In this document: in pieces, positions 8,203-17,179 of the stretch
How positions within the stretch are numbered: position 1 is the first letter of the stretch
Layout of the letters: each line of letters begins with the position of its first letter
Virus record (IMG/VR): IMGVR_UViG_3300043538_000030
Location: 1-48,939 of that record
Direction: 5' to 3' (one strand)
From: a virus
DNA length: 48,939 nucleotides
The notes under the pieces: generated by a model
Seen by the model: the letters and a program-made list of their open reading frames with translations, nothing else
Told to the model about the DNA's origin: nothing
Database searches by the model: none
Program-made: the position numbers and the translations under genes

Positions 8203-10137
8203 ATGGCGATCGCTCCTGATACCGTCGTCAACGGTGGAAACAACGGCGGGACGACCAATAGTCTGACGTGGTCGCATACCTGCGCGGGGTCGAACCGTCG
8301 GATCGAGGTCGGCATCGTCGGCGACGCCGCATCTGGCGGCCATGACGACATTACCGGCGTGACATACGGCGGCGTCGCGCTGACGCTGATCGGGAAGAAC
8401 GTCAACACCAATCTCAATCGAATGATGTACGTCTATGCGCTGCTCGGGCCGGCGACGGGATCGCATAGCGTGGTCGTCTCCTGTACGAACAACCACCTTC
8501 TTTGCGGTGCCTCGGTCAGCTTTACCGGCGCCTTACAGACCGCGCTTACAGACAATACCGGGATCACGACGACCGCTCTGGCCGCGCACACGATGGCCTG
8601 CACCCTGACGTCCGTTGCTGACAATTGCTGGATGCTGGTGTTTGCGCACTCTAGCGGCTCGGTAGGACAGCCGACCGCCGGGGCCGGCACAACACAGCGC
8701 ACCCCGGCGTTCAGTTTTTCGATTGGCGCGTTTCTCGACAGTAATGGGGCGGTTCATCCTGCGGGACCAACAACGCTCAATGTCAACTGGACCGGCAACA
8801 GCGCCGCCATCGGCGGCATCGCCTACACCATCGCCCCGGCCGCCACGGTGGCTAACGGTGTTGGGTCTGGTGCAGCCGCCTTTTCGGGCGGTCCTGACAC
8901 GGCGACCGTCAAGGTCCGGACAGCGGCCTCCGGCGGCGTTGCCTTCGGGGGAGCCGGAGCGGCGAAGGGTACGGTGGCCGCGTCCGCGCACGGTGTCATC
9001 ACGGTCAACGGATCGGCCGGTGGTACAGTGGAGGATGCGGCGCTCAATCCATATACGCTCGAGATGCTCGAACCGGGTGTCAGTCCCCGCGTGGTACGGG
9101 ATTTCGAAACTCTCTGCTTCCCAGGTCCCTGGGTGCAGCTGTTCTACGGACAGACCGGCGCCGGGACGGTGCGCCGCGACGAGGACGAGCGTTTCCGGAC
9201 GGTGCACAACACGACGCTGACGGACAACAACGTTCACCGCCGCCTCGAGGAAGCCTTCCGTACCACTGATCGCCGACTCACGGTCCTGCACTCGATCCAC
9301 GATCCGGTACATGGCACCTACGCGCTGCAGCGGTTGAATACCGGGAAGTACACCGACAAGATCCCGCGCCCGCTCCGACCCAATTTCGTGCCCAATGTCG
9401 GGAACGTGTCCGATCTCTATTGGCTCGGTGGCTTTTTCTGGCGCAACCCGATGAATGCAACACCGACCAACTCGCTCCAGCTCACCGTGCGAGCATCGGA
9501 GGCCGTCACGGCCATGCAGGTCGCGGCGTTGAACAGCTACCCAGGCGGCTATCGGCCGGTCTTCGATCAGCAGGTACAGGAGTACGCGCCTGGCGGCGGG
9601 ATCGCCAGTGGTGGCTCGCATACGTTCAACTTCAACGTCGTGCACGGCGGGCTCACCATGAAGCCGTGTACCTTCCGCGCCAGGACGCGGATCGGCACTT
9701 GTTACGGGCCGTGGCGGTACTTCATCGCCGCCTTCCAAGGCGATCCCGATGCGGCGTGGGCCGAGGTGCATACCTCGCTGGTCAACTGCGGCCGGGATGT
9801 GTTCGTCCAGCTGCCGCCACCGGGGACCCTCATTTATCCGTTCCGCTACGGCGGGCATCATCCCAGCCCTTGCGACAGCGAAGCCCCGCCGCACGTGGGA
9901 CCGAACGACTTCCTGGAGGGCGGATACACCGAGAGTAGCGTGTTCCTGATCAAGCATCAATGGACCGTGGCCGTGCGCAGCCAGATAGGCATCAGCTTCG
10001 AGGATGAAAACGGGGACGTCCATACCTTCGTGCAATACGGCGCCATCTTCATCGACGGCGGCGAAGCGCCCGGCGGAGGGGTGGGCAACGTCTTCCTCGC
10101 CACGCACGGCCCGCAGCTGCCAGAGCAGTTCCCGTGA
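8203..10137 (+). CDS. Large tail tip/adhesin-like structural protein
   Basis: The product has 644 residues. Residues about 1-210 form a beta-rich, Thr/Ser/Gly/Asn-rich domain (VVNGGNNGGTTNSLTWSHTC ... IGGIAYTIAP), like carbohydrate-binding or Ig/jelly-roll domains found in surface proteins. Residues 211-270 are a Gly/Ala/Ser-rich linker. The C-terminal half (270-644) has a different composition, with many aromatic and His residues, and I do not recognise it. A domain on a flexible linker in the tail-tip block suggests host binding. The stop overlaps the next start. Confidence 0.45.
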   Translation: MAIAPDTVVNGGNNGGTTNSLTWSHTCAGSNRRIEVGIVGDAASGGHDDITGVTYGGVALTLIGKNVNTNLNRMMYVYALLGPATGSHSVVVSCTNNHLLCGASVSFTGALQTALTDNTGITTTALAAHTMACTLTSVADNCWMLVFAHSSGSVGQPTAGAGTTQRTPAFSFSIGAFLDSNGAVHPAGPTTLNVNWTGNSAAIGGIAYTIAPAATVANGVGSGAAAFSGGPDTATVKVRTAASGGVAFGGAGAAKGTVAASAHGVITVNGSAGGTVEDAALNPYTLEMLEPGVSPRVVRDFETLCFPGPWVQLFYGQTGAGTVRRDEDERFRTVHNTTLTDNNVHRRLEEAFRTTDRRLTVLHSIHDPVHGTYALQRLNTGKYTDKIPRPLRPNFVPNVGNVSDLYWLGGFFWRNPMNATPTNSLQLTVRASEAVTAMQVAALNSYPGGYRPVFDQQVQEYAPGGGIASGGSHTFNFNVVHGGLTMKPCTFRARTRIGTCYGPWRYFIAAFQGDPDAAWAEVHTSLVNCGRDVFVQLPPPGTLIYPFRYGGHHPSPCDSEAPPHVGPNDFLEGGYTESSVFLIKHQWTVAVRSQIGISFEDENGDVHTFVQYGAIFIDGGEAPGGGVGNVFLATHGPQLPEQFP

Positions 10138-12293
10138 GCTTCCCCGTCAGTTGGGAACTCGACACGGTTGTCGTCACGTCGCTGCCCGAAAAGCGGCTGC
10201 TGCCGAAGATCGCCCTGGCGACGTGGGACGACTCGCGATCGCTCGGCGGGTTCGGACAGGAGATTGCCGCGGTCACGCGCGTGCTCGGTGCGTCGCGCTG
10301 CATTGTCCGCGAAATCGGCGATGCGGTCGAGGCGACCTTCCGGCGACCCGAAGTGTTTGGCACGGTCCTGCTCGACAGCTTGGTGGCCGACCTCGGCGCG
10401 CCGTGTGCGCTCGTGCTCGATGTCTTCGACGATGACCGCGTCACGATCCGCTGGTCGGTCGGTACGGCAGCCGGCGATCCCTTTCCCTATCTGATCGAGC
10501 CCGACAACTACGCGCAGCAGGAAATCGACGTGGCGAGCGGGAGTGCCACGGTGGGGACAATCTCGGTCCTGATCATCGACCCGGCCCAGACGCCCGGCGA
10601 CCAACAGAGCGGGTGGATGACCCAACGGCTGTCAGATCTCGGCCTCGCGGACATCCAGGGACGCCGCTGCCGGCTGCGGCGCTTCATCAGCGAGGCCCTT
10701 GGGTTCACGGTGATCGCCGATGGGCCCGCCGGCACGCCGACCCTCGACAGCAGCTACGCCGCGTTCGGGTTCGAGATCCGTGATACCCGCGACACGGAAC
10801 GAAAGATCACGGCGTTCAATCATGGTGGCGGGATCGAGGGCGGCGGCGATGGCGGCGGGCTCGATCCGACCGGCATGAAGAGCCTGGTGCCGGATGGTGT
10901 CGTCGGAGGGTATGGCCTCAACCCGGACACCGGGCTCTACCTGCTTAATCCCGCGGTCCCGGTCACCGCTCTGTGGCATTACAACACCCTGACCTACCCC
11001 GGCGAGCCGAAACATGGCCATTTGGCGATCGCGCCGACGCTACATCTCACGGATCCGGTCATCGCCGCGTTGCAACCGACGAAGAGCCTGGCGGTCGTCC
11101 AGACGTTCTTCGACGTTGGACTCGGTCACTTCATCCGGGATTTTGTCTACAGCGTCTCCCATTTCACCAACATCGCGTTCCTCTGGCGCGCCGCCGGCTC
11201 GAGCGATGCCTGGCACGAGCTGACCGACCATTTGATCACCGTGCATATCCGCGGCGAGACGGATCCATCGTTCACGCCAGTGCAGGGCATCTCTTCGGCC
11301 GACCTCTCCACCATTCACTCGATCGAGATCGGTGACGATCGGAAGCACGTCGACCTGCCGACCGAGGGCCAATCGATCGAGTGCTTCATCGTCTCCCGTG
11401 CGGCACCGACGCAGGACCTGCCGGTCTACCTCGAGGGGATGACCGCGGGCCAGCTCGCAAAGGATCTCTACGACGGCTTGTATTCCGATCGGGACGTCCA
11501 CGGCAACGTGAAGCCATCGGGCATCATCTACGATCCGGAGGCCGTGCTCGCGATGACGACGCCGGTGCGGGCCCGCCTGATCACCGCGGTGACCGATCTC
11601 CGCGACTGGCTGGAGAAGTATCTCTATGCCCCACTGGGGATGGCGCCTGCCCTCGATCGCTTCGGCCAGGTCTCCCCGGTCTCGCAGGTTCCGCCGATCG
11701 AGCTCAGTGCGTTGCCAGTCATCGCGAACGCGATCACGGAGTCGAGTTCCGACTGGAACGCCGGAGATCGCATCATCAACATCCTCCGCTTCACCTACGG
11801 CCGCGACTACAAGCCAGGCATCGGTGGCCCGACGCCGGACGCGGATGGATTACTCGAGCGATCGGTCCTGGATGAGTTCCGCGACGAAGTCTCGATCGAC
11901 CGGAACGGGGAACAGATCCTCGAAATCACGTCGCTGCTCTTCACCGCGATCGGGGCCTCGACGGGCAAGGCGCGCACCAACACGGTGACCGGCTTGCCCG
12001 ACGAAGGGGCCGAGCTCGGCAACCAGCTGGCCCAGCTGCGCGGCGCCAATATCCTGAACCGGTATTCCCTCGGCGCGGCCGCGGTTTCGGTGGCCTGCAT
12101 GCGCTCGGCGACCGCCCTGCTCCGCACCGGAGACTGGGTGCTGCTCGATCTCAGCTGGATGCCGGACTACCTCACCCAGCGCCGCGGCCTCCTCGCGATC
12201 GGCCAGATCGTCTCGCTCGGCGATCTCGATTGCGCCTGGCGCCAGCTGCTCGTTGAGCAGGTCGTCCCGCTGACCGCGCCCGGATACAGCTGA
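10134..12293 (+). CDS. Tail hub/baseplate-like protein
   Basis: The product has 719 residues and is the last gene of the tail block. An N-terminal half with strands typical of hub proteins (residues 150-175 and 190-225) is followed after a Gly-rich stretch (GGGIEGGGDGGGLDP, about 231-245) by a middle domain; the C-terminal third (from about 480) contains long strands and ends in a beta region. Large size, position and Gly linker fit a tail hub with attached central fibre or receptor-binding part. I saw no peptidase motif. Confidence 0.45.
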   Translation: MSFPVSWELDTVVVTSLPEKRLLPKIALATWDDSRSLGGFGQEIAAVTRVLGASRCIVREIGDAVEATFRRPEVFGTVLLDSLVADLGAPCALVLDVFDDDRVTIRWSVGTAAGDPFPYLIEPDNYAQQEIDVASGSATVGTISVLIIDPAQTPGDQQSGWMTQRLSDLGLADIQGRRCRLRRFISEALGFTVIADGPAGTPTLDSSYAAFGFEIRDTRDTERKITAFNHGGGIEGGGDGGGLDPTGMKSLVPDGVVGGYGLNPDTGLYLLNPAVPVTALWHYNTLTYPGEPKHGHLAIAPTLHLTDPVIAALQPTKSLAVVQTFFDVGLGHFIRDFVYSVSHFTNIAFLWRAAGSSDAWHELTDHLITVHIRGETDPSFTPVQGISSADLSTIHSIEIGDDRKHVDLPTEGQSIECFIVSRAAPTQDLPVYLEGMTAGQLAKDLYDGLYSDRDVHGNVKPSGIIYDPEAVLAMTTPVRARLITAVTDLRDWLEKYLYAPLGMAPALDRFGQVSPVSQVPPIELSALPVIANAITESSSDWNAGDRIINILRFTYGRDYKPGIGGPTPDADGLLERSVLDEFRDEVSIDRNGEQILEITSLLFTAIGASTGKARTNTVTGLPDEGAELGNQLAQLRGANILNRYSLGAAAVSVACMRSATALLRTGDWVLLDLSWMPDYLTQRRGLLAIGQIVSLGDLDCAWRQLLVEQVVPLTAPGYS

Positions 12294-12306
12294 CGCTGAG
12301 GTTGGT

Positions 12307-12350
12307 GGCGACGGTTTCGGGCCATTAGTACCATGCCCCGTCGCCCGAAA
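12307..12350 (+). promoter_or_regulatory. Interlocked inverted repeats before lysis genes
   Basis: In the 143-base gap 12294-12436, arm A GGCGACGG (12307-12314) pairs perfectly with CCGTCGCC (12338-12345), and arm B TTTCGGGC (12315-12322) pairs perfectly with GCCCGAAA (12343-12350). The order A-B-A'-B' gives a pseudoknot or two exclusive hairpins, since A' and B' share three bases. It could be a terminator or a control element for the lysis genes. The rest of the gap shows nothing clear. Confidence 0.4.
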
Positions 12351-12436
12351 TACCTCGCCCCAAGTCCGGGAGTTCGCATGGCTCGCGCTTCGGGTCCCGT
12401 CATCTGACCGCCATTGCCGCCCCGGGGGTTTCGCCG

Positions 12437-12808
12437 ATGGCGCTCATCAAGGACGTCGAAGGCGAATTCCGCGACGTGCCGACGATGGAAGATTTGCGGG
12501 TGGCGGCCGAGAAGGTGGACGCCGGCCGGAAATTCTGGATCAAGACCTTCGGCATGGCCATGGTCCTTGGCGCGATCTGGACGGTGGGATGGGGGATCAA
12601 GACCGATCGGCGCATCGACGGCGTGCAGCAGCAACGCGGTGTCGATAGCACCTACCTCGGGGGATTCAAGAACGTCCGGGATCGGCTGACGAACGATTCT
12701 ATCCGACTCAGCGCCATCGAGGCCGGCATGGCGGACCTCAAGGATGCAAGGCAGCTGCTGCAGGGGATCTGCAATTCGCTCCGCGGCTGCGTCAGGGCGG
12801 CGCGATGA
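12437..12808 (+). CDS. Single-TM membrane protein of the lysis region
   Basis: The protein has 123 residues. A charged N-terminal helix (1-33) is followed by one membrane segment (FGMAMVLGAIWTVGWGI, about 38-54) and a helical, coiled-coil-like C-terminal part with two Cys near the end. It overlaps the endolysin start by 4 bases, so it probably belongs to the lysis set (holin, antiholin or spanin-like). No family recognised. ATG chosen because nothing upstream is in frame and open without crossing the hairpin region. Confidence 0.5.
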   Translation: MALIKDVEGEFRDVPTMEDLRVAAEKVDAGRKFWIKTFGMAMVLGAIWTVGWGIKTDRRIDGVQQQRGVDSTYLGGFKNVRDRLTNDSIRLSAIEAGMADLKDARQLLQGICNSLRGCVRAAR

Positions 12809-13317
12809 TCGCCATCACCAGTCCGAGCGGGCTCGGACTCATCCACCAGGCCGAGCAGTGCCGGCTGGTGGCCTACCTCGATACCGGCGGCATCCCGACG
12901 ATCGGATGGGGGACCACGCGCTATCCGACGAATGCCAGAGTGGCCCTCGGCGATCGCTGCACCCAGGCGCAGGCCGATACCTGGTTTGCTCGGGATCTGC
13001 AGTGGACGGAACGCGCGGTCGACCTGCTCTCGACGGACCTGTTGCTGCCGCGGCAATTCGATGCACTGGTCAGCTTCACCTACAACGAGGGTGAAGGCGC
13101 CTACCGACGCTCGCAGCTGCGCCAGAAGGTGAATGCCGATCCGAACGATCCGAGTATCCGCGCCGAATTCATGAAGTGGTATTTCGTCGGTCCCGCGCCG
13201 GTGTTGGGCTTGTGGCGCCGTCGGCATGCCGAGGCCGACCACTACTTCAATGTTGCCACGCTCTGTCCCGTGTTTCCGCCTGACGTCGCCTCACCCCAGC
13301 CGCCTGTGGCGGCGTAA
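12805..13317 (+). CDS. Endolysin, GH24 lysozyme
   Basis: The protein has 170 residues. It shows the GH24 (T4/P22-type) catalytic pattern: E17, then D26 and T32 in the spacing E-8-D-5-T, inside AEQCRLVAYLDTGGIPTIGWG. A second conserved part follows (QFDALVSFTYNEG). It cuts the glycan backbone of peptidoglycan at the end of infection. There is no signal peptide and no cell-wall binding domain, so it needs a holin for export and points to a Gram-negative host. The last 20 residues are Pro-rich. Confidence 0.92.
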   Translation: MIAITSPSGLGLIHQAEQCRLVAYLDTGGIPTIGWGTTRYPTNARVALGDRCTQAQADTWFARDLQWTERAVDLLSTDLLLPRQFDALVSFTYNEGEGAYRRSQLRQKVNADPNDPSIRAEFMKWYFVGPAPVLGLWRRRHAEADHYFNVATLCPVFPPDVASPQPPVAA

Positions 13318-13329
13318 CCCGGAGCCTCT

Positions 13330-13605
13330 GTGAACCCGTTCAGCAAGCTGACATCGATCATCGGATACATCCTGACCCTGCTGCAGGGCGCCACGCATGA
13401 CAGCATCGTCGCATTCCTGACGACCGGCTTTCTGCATCTGAGTGCGCCGCTCGCGAGTGTCCTCGCCTATGTCGCTCTGGCCGCGACTGGAGCCGTGAGC
13501 CTGTTCGGTCACGCGGTGAATGGCAACGGGCCGCCGACACCGGCGACCAACACGGACATCAATCAGCCGATCGCGGCGCCGGCTATCGCGGCAGCCAAGT
13601 CCTGA
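13330..13605 (+). CDS. Candidate holin
   Basis: The protein has 91 residues, starting at GTG after GGAGCC. It has two hydrophobic stretches (about 8-19 and 38-60) and a polar, Pro/Ala-rich tail. Size, membrane segments and position just after the endolysin fit a holin, but neighbouring membrane proteins (12437, 13700, 17176, 17886) are rivals for that role. Confidence 0.5.
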   Translation: MNPFSKLTSIIGYILTLLQGATHDSIVAFLTTGFLHLSAPLASVLAYVALAATGAVSLFGHAVNGNGPPTPATNTDINQPIAAPAIAAAKS

Positions 13606-13607
13606 CG

Positions 13608-13703
13608 ATGCGTGCGCCCGGCCCACCAGCCTCCCTGATGAGGAACGGTAGCTGGATCGCTGTTCGGTGGGTCGTGGCGTGCGCGCTCCGGGTGTCGCCA
13701 TGA
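13608..13703 (+). CDS. Possible 31-residue ORF
   Basis: An ATG five bases after the previous stop codon opens a 31-codon frame whose TGA overlaps the ATG of the next small gene (ATGA). The product (MRAPGPPASLMRNGSWIAVR...) is not clearly hydrophobic and no ribosome-binding site is obvious. It fits the overlapping style of the genome but may be chance. Confidence 0.2.
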   Translation: MRAPGPPASLMRNGSWIAVRWVVACALRVSP

Positions 13704-13801
13704 AGACGTGGATGTGGGTCGTCCTGGCCGTCGTGGTCGTGGTGCTCGTGCTCGCCGCGATCGCGGCGTTCGGAATCGTTCACCAGATGGAGAGTATCTG
13801 A
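13700..13801 (+). CDS. 33-residue single-span membrane peptide
   Basis: The product MKTWMWVVLAVVVVVLVLAA is followed by 13 more residues: one strongly hydrophobic helix with a short polar tail. Its TGA shares one base with the ATG of the lipoprotein gene (TGATG), suggesting translational coupling. Could be a small holin or a regulator of lysis. Confidence 0.5.
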   Translation: MKTWMWVVLAVVVVVLVLAAIAAFGIVHQMESI

Positions 13802-16533
13802 TGCGTCGCCTCGCGCTCGTCGCCCTGCTCGCTGCCTGTACCGCGCCACCGAAGGCCGCCGTGCCTGACAGCGCGGTCGCGGTGACGCCGCCGATCGAGG
13901 CCATGAAGAAGCCAGCTCCTCCGCCACCGGCTCCAGCACCGACGACGATCAACAACTGGTGCGTGCCGGGGCCGATCACGTGGATCTGCTCGACCACGAA
14001 GCCGACAACGATGCCCGCGCCGATTCACGACACGGTCCCGCCGACACGTCTGGCCTATTGCGTGCCGTCGAGTTCGTCGGCCGATGGCTGGTTCTGCTCC
14101 TCCACGAAGCCCGCACCACCGCCGGTGGTCACGCCGCCTCCACCACCGCCCGTCGTACCTCCGCCGCCACCGCCCCCACCACCGGTTGTGCCGCCGGCGC
14201 CGCCTCCCGCGCCGCCGGCCCCTCCGCCTGCGCCACCACCGGTCGCAACATTCCCCTACGAGCTGTCGATCTACCCCGGGAGTTGCACCTGCAACGTCGA
14301 TACGTCGCAAGTCGCCGGGTACGCGATCTGGGAGGTCACGAACCCGGACGGCGGTTCCTACACCGTCCAGGTGAAGGTTCGCTCGACGCAGCCATGGCTG
14401 GTGCTCGATTCATCGCATGTCTACCAGGGCAACGATCGCGGGATCAATTGGACGATCCGGCCGGCCGGTCTCATCACGGGCACCTATCTCGACACAGTCT
14501 CGGTAACGCCGGTCAATCCGGCGACTGCCGCGCCCATCACGTTTGTCGTGACGCTGCGGGTCGGAGTGATCGCGCCGCCGGCACCGCCCCCGCCGCCTCC
14601 CGGAGCACCTCCGCCGGTCCTGGCACCGCTTCCGCCCACCGTGGTCAACCTGGTGCACGGCATCGGCGATCCGATGTTCATCGTGACGCCGGCGCGTCGC
14701 GCCGTGTGGGTGAACATGAAGTCCACAAATCACTTCCTCTATAAGCTCGCCGAGAATGTGTGCAGTGCGACCGGCACGCCAGGTGAGCGGTATGGTGACG
14801 ACGGATTCGCCTGCGCCTGGGTCGCGCAGGTGGACAGCAGCCCTGCGGCTGCGCAGAAGACGATTGCCAAGCTGGAGCAATACGGGAGCGGCACAAAGGG
14901 CAACGACGCGGTCCGCGCGACGCTGGTACCGGCTGCGATCATGACGGACTGGGTGTGGCATTGGGCAGACTCGACCCAGCGGGATTCTCTCTATTCCGGG
15001 ATCCAGAGCTGGACGCGGCTGGCACTCGGCAAGGGCACGCCGATGTACGTCGGCGGCTGTCGCACCAGCGACGCAGACCAGGGGACGCTCGGCTGCTTCT
15101 TCGGCCCGACGCTGGTCGACCTGCTCTTCCGCGGCCGGCCCGATGCCCCGCGCTGGCTCGACTCGAGCATGACCACCGGCGGCTTCACCCCGGTGCTGGT
15201 CGGCGGACTCACGTCGACGGATACGATGAACTCGACGGCGCGGAACGAAGTCACGTTCTTCATGCAGACGAAGTCGCGCGGCGGCCAGGAGGTCGAATCC
15301 ACCGACTACAATCCGGGGACGTCGGCCGTCTGGCTGCTCGGGGTCGAGGCGCTGAAAACGGCACTCGGAACCAATCCGATTCCGGAAGCCGATCGGTATT
15401 TCAGTGACTACGCGAAGTGGTTGCCGTTCGAGTTCACGCCGGACATGAACCAGACGGTCGAGTGGGGGGATACGGAACACCCGCACGACGTCTCTACCTG
15501 GCTCTATCGGCGCATCGACATGTTGATGGGCTTGACCGGCACCACGCGCGAATGCACCACGCAGGCCACCCTGCAGGCGCTGTGGGCGAAGTTCGGCAAG
15601 GTCGGCTACGGCTCCGCCGAGCCGATGTACGACGCGATCCATGCACTGGCCTTCTACGATCCGGCGGTGCCGGCGTGCGCGATGCCGACCGGCACCTGGT
15701 ACAACAGCGGCCGCGGTCATCTCACGATCAAGGATGCGACGACGAGCGTCTCGATCGAGGCGCAGCCACCGACCGACGAGGATCATCAGGTCCGCTACTG
15801 GACCAACGTCACGATGTATCGCAACGGCGAGTGGGTGCTCGACCATCCCTACGGCTACGGTGGCGACGCGGTCGGACCGCTGGCCACGAACGGCGTCAGC
15901 TACCGCGGGTTCGGCGCGATGGCCCAGAAGGGTGTTACTCGAGTCGATAGTGGCGCCGGATGGTGGGCCGTCACCGGCAGCACGGGCGGCGAGCTTGGCG
16001 GCTGCACCTACAACTGTCCGGCGCCGTTCCTCACGTTCGGACAGCGCAGCACGCTCTACACCACCGTCAACGGCTGGAGCGTCGTCGCCACCTTCGATAC
16101 CGTAGCCCTGGTCGATCCGGGTGACCTCACGCAGTACCGCGCCGACAGCGCGACGCTGCTCGCGAATCCGGGCTGGTTTTCGGTGTGGCATCCAAACGTC
16201 GTACCGACGCGCACCCCGACGGGATGGACCTGGACGACTGCCGGTGGCCAGACCGTGCAGCTCTCGGCATTCGGCGCGAACATCGCCGGCACCGTCTATG
16301 ACGAATACGCGCAGCTCTGGCCGGATCCGCCGCCGCCGGCGAAGCGCTCCTCTGGGATCCCGGTGCCATATACGCTCGCACAGCAGCTGCGCGTGGCCAC
16401 CATTGGCCCGACCCTCCTGCAGGTCGTGCTGATCGGCACCGGCACGCCGCCGGCGGTCACGCGGACGGCGGGCGGAGTGCAGGTCGGATCCAAGCTCATC
16501 GCGCTGACCGCCGGCTTCGCGGGCGTGCAGTAG
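13801..16533 (+). CDS. Giant proline-rich putative lipoprotein with BACON-like and possible lyase-like regions
   Basis: The product has 910 residues. The N-terminus MRRLALVALLAAC carries an LAAC lipobox at C13, so it may be lipidated; 12 residues before Cys is short for a signal peptide. Two related Cys motifs follow (CVP...WICSTTKP near 54-68, CVP...WFCSSTKP near 87-104), then a poly-Pro stretch (about 105-148). Residues 153-256 look like a BACON-type beta domain (PWLVLDSS ... GTYLDTVSVTPV). A second Pro linker (258-280) leads to a C-terminal domain of about 630 residues. Its helical first half and later part (EDHQVRYWTNVTMYRNGEWV) recall heparinase II/III-like polysaccharide lyases, but weakly. 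The GGAG at 13788-13791 supports this start over an earlier in-frame ATG at 13708, which would overlap the membrane peptide gene. Confidence 0.6.
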   Translation: MRRLALVALLAACTAPPKAAVPDSAVAVTPPIEAMKKPAPPPPAPAPTTINNWCVPGPITWICSTTKPTTMPAPIHDTVPPTRLAYCVPSSSSADGWFCSSTKPAPPPVVTPPPPPPVVPPPPPPPPPVVPPAPPPAPPAPPPAPPPVATFPYELSIYPGSCTCNVDTSQVAGYAIWEVTNPDGGSYTVQVKVRSTQPWLVLDSSHVYQGNDRGINWTIRPAGLITGTYLDTVSVTPVNPATAAPITFVVTLRVGVIAPPAPPPPPPGAPPPVLAPLPPTVVNLVHGIGDPMFIVTPARRAVWVNMKSTNHFLYKLAENVCSATGTPGERYGDDGFACAWVAQVDSSPAAAQKTIAKLEQYGSGTKGNDAVRATLVPAAIMTDWVWHWADSTQRDSLYSGIQSWTRLALGKGTPMYVGGCRTSDADQGTLGCFFGPTLVDLLFRGRPDAPRWLDSSMTTGGFTPVLVGGLTSTDTMNSTARNEVTFFMQTKSRGGQEVESTDYNPGTSAVWLLGVEALKTALGTNPIPEADRYFSDYAKWLPFEFTPDMNQTVEWGDTEHPHDVSTWLYRRIDMLMGLTGTTRECTTQATLQALWAKFGKVGYGSAEPMYDAIHALAFYDPAVPACAMPTGTWYNSGRGHLTIKDATTSVSIEAQPPTDEDHQVRYWTNVTMYRNGEWVLDHPYGYGGDAVGPLATNGVSYRGFGAMAQKGVTRVDSGAGWWAVTGSTGGELGGCTYNCPAPFLTFGQRSTLYTTVNGWSVVATFDTVALVDPGDLTQYRADSATLLANPGWFSVWHPNVVPTRTPTGWTWTTAGGQTVQLSAFGANIAGTVYDEYAQLWPDPPPPAKRSSGIPVPYTLAQQLRVATIGPTLLQVVLIGTGTPPAVTRTAGGVQVGSKLIALTAGFAGVQ

Positions 16534-16576
16534 TGGCCAGGCTGATGCACGCATCGATCCCAAGGGAGACCACCCG

Positions 16577-17179
16577 ATGAGCCGTCGCTACTACCTCACG
16601 GCTAGCCTCCGGCCATCCACCCCCGCGGACAATCACATCCTGCCTGGCGAATTCTTGGTCGCCGTCGACGTGGACGCCGAGGGCAAGCTGCGGTTCCCTG
16701 ATGGCGTTGCCGTGGAGGACGACGGCTCCGGGACCCTGACCGCCACGAAAACGCTGATCCACGCCGACATTCTCGCGTTGCCGGATCAGGGCACGGTGGA
16801 GCTGTTCCCCGCAATTGCGGACCAGTGGTACGACCTGGTGGGTGGCTACGTCGTCTCGCATATCGTCGCGCCCTATACGAATCTGGACGCCATCAGGGAA
16901 TTCACGATTGGCTATGATGACGACAATGTCGACGTGGCTGACCCGGAGGGAAATTACGCACACGGCTGGGCTGGACTGACGCAAAGCCGGGTGGCCCCAC
17001 TCGTGCCATTGATAGTCCCCGACAATACCGCCAATCTCGTCCAAGAGTTTGCCCTGTCCGAAGTGCTCGGAAAAAACCTCGCCCTCTACTTCGATAACGA
17101 CGGCCACGGCAGCCCCGACGGCGGCCATCCGGAGAACTACATCAAATTCGTCCTCCGGTATATCGCTGGCACGCCGTGA
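16577..17179 (+). CDS. Unknown protein, late region
   Basis: The protein has 200 residues with a good ribosome-binding site (AAGGGAG). It is acidic, without membrane segment or signal peptide. Strand-rich sequence (RRYYLTASLRPSTPADNHI at the start; YIKFVLRYIAGTP at the end) and late-region position could fit a minor structural protein, but I do not recognise a family. The stop overlaps the next GTG. Confidence 0.4.
   Translation: MSRRYYLTASLRPSTPADNHILPGEFLVAVDVDAEGKLRFPDGVAVEDDGSGTLTATKTLIHADILALPDQGTVELFPAIADQWYDLVGGYVVSHIVAPYTNLDAIREFTIGYDDDNVDVADPEGNYAHGWAGLTQSRVAPLVPLIVPDNTANLVQEFALSEVLGKNLALYFDNDGHGSPDGGHPENYIKFVLRYIAGTP

Noticed and set aside
8533-10107. Minus-strand open frame of about 524 codons opposite a tail gene
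   Set aside because: Arg/Gly/Val-rich shadow; all neighbouring late genes are on the plus strand.
14410-16563. Long minus-strand open frame (about 717 codons) opposite the lipoprotein gene
   Set aside because: Arg-rich shadow of a GC-rich gene; the plus strand has a ribosome-binding site, signal peptide and recognisable domains.
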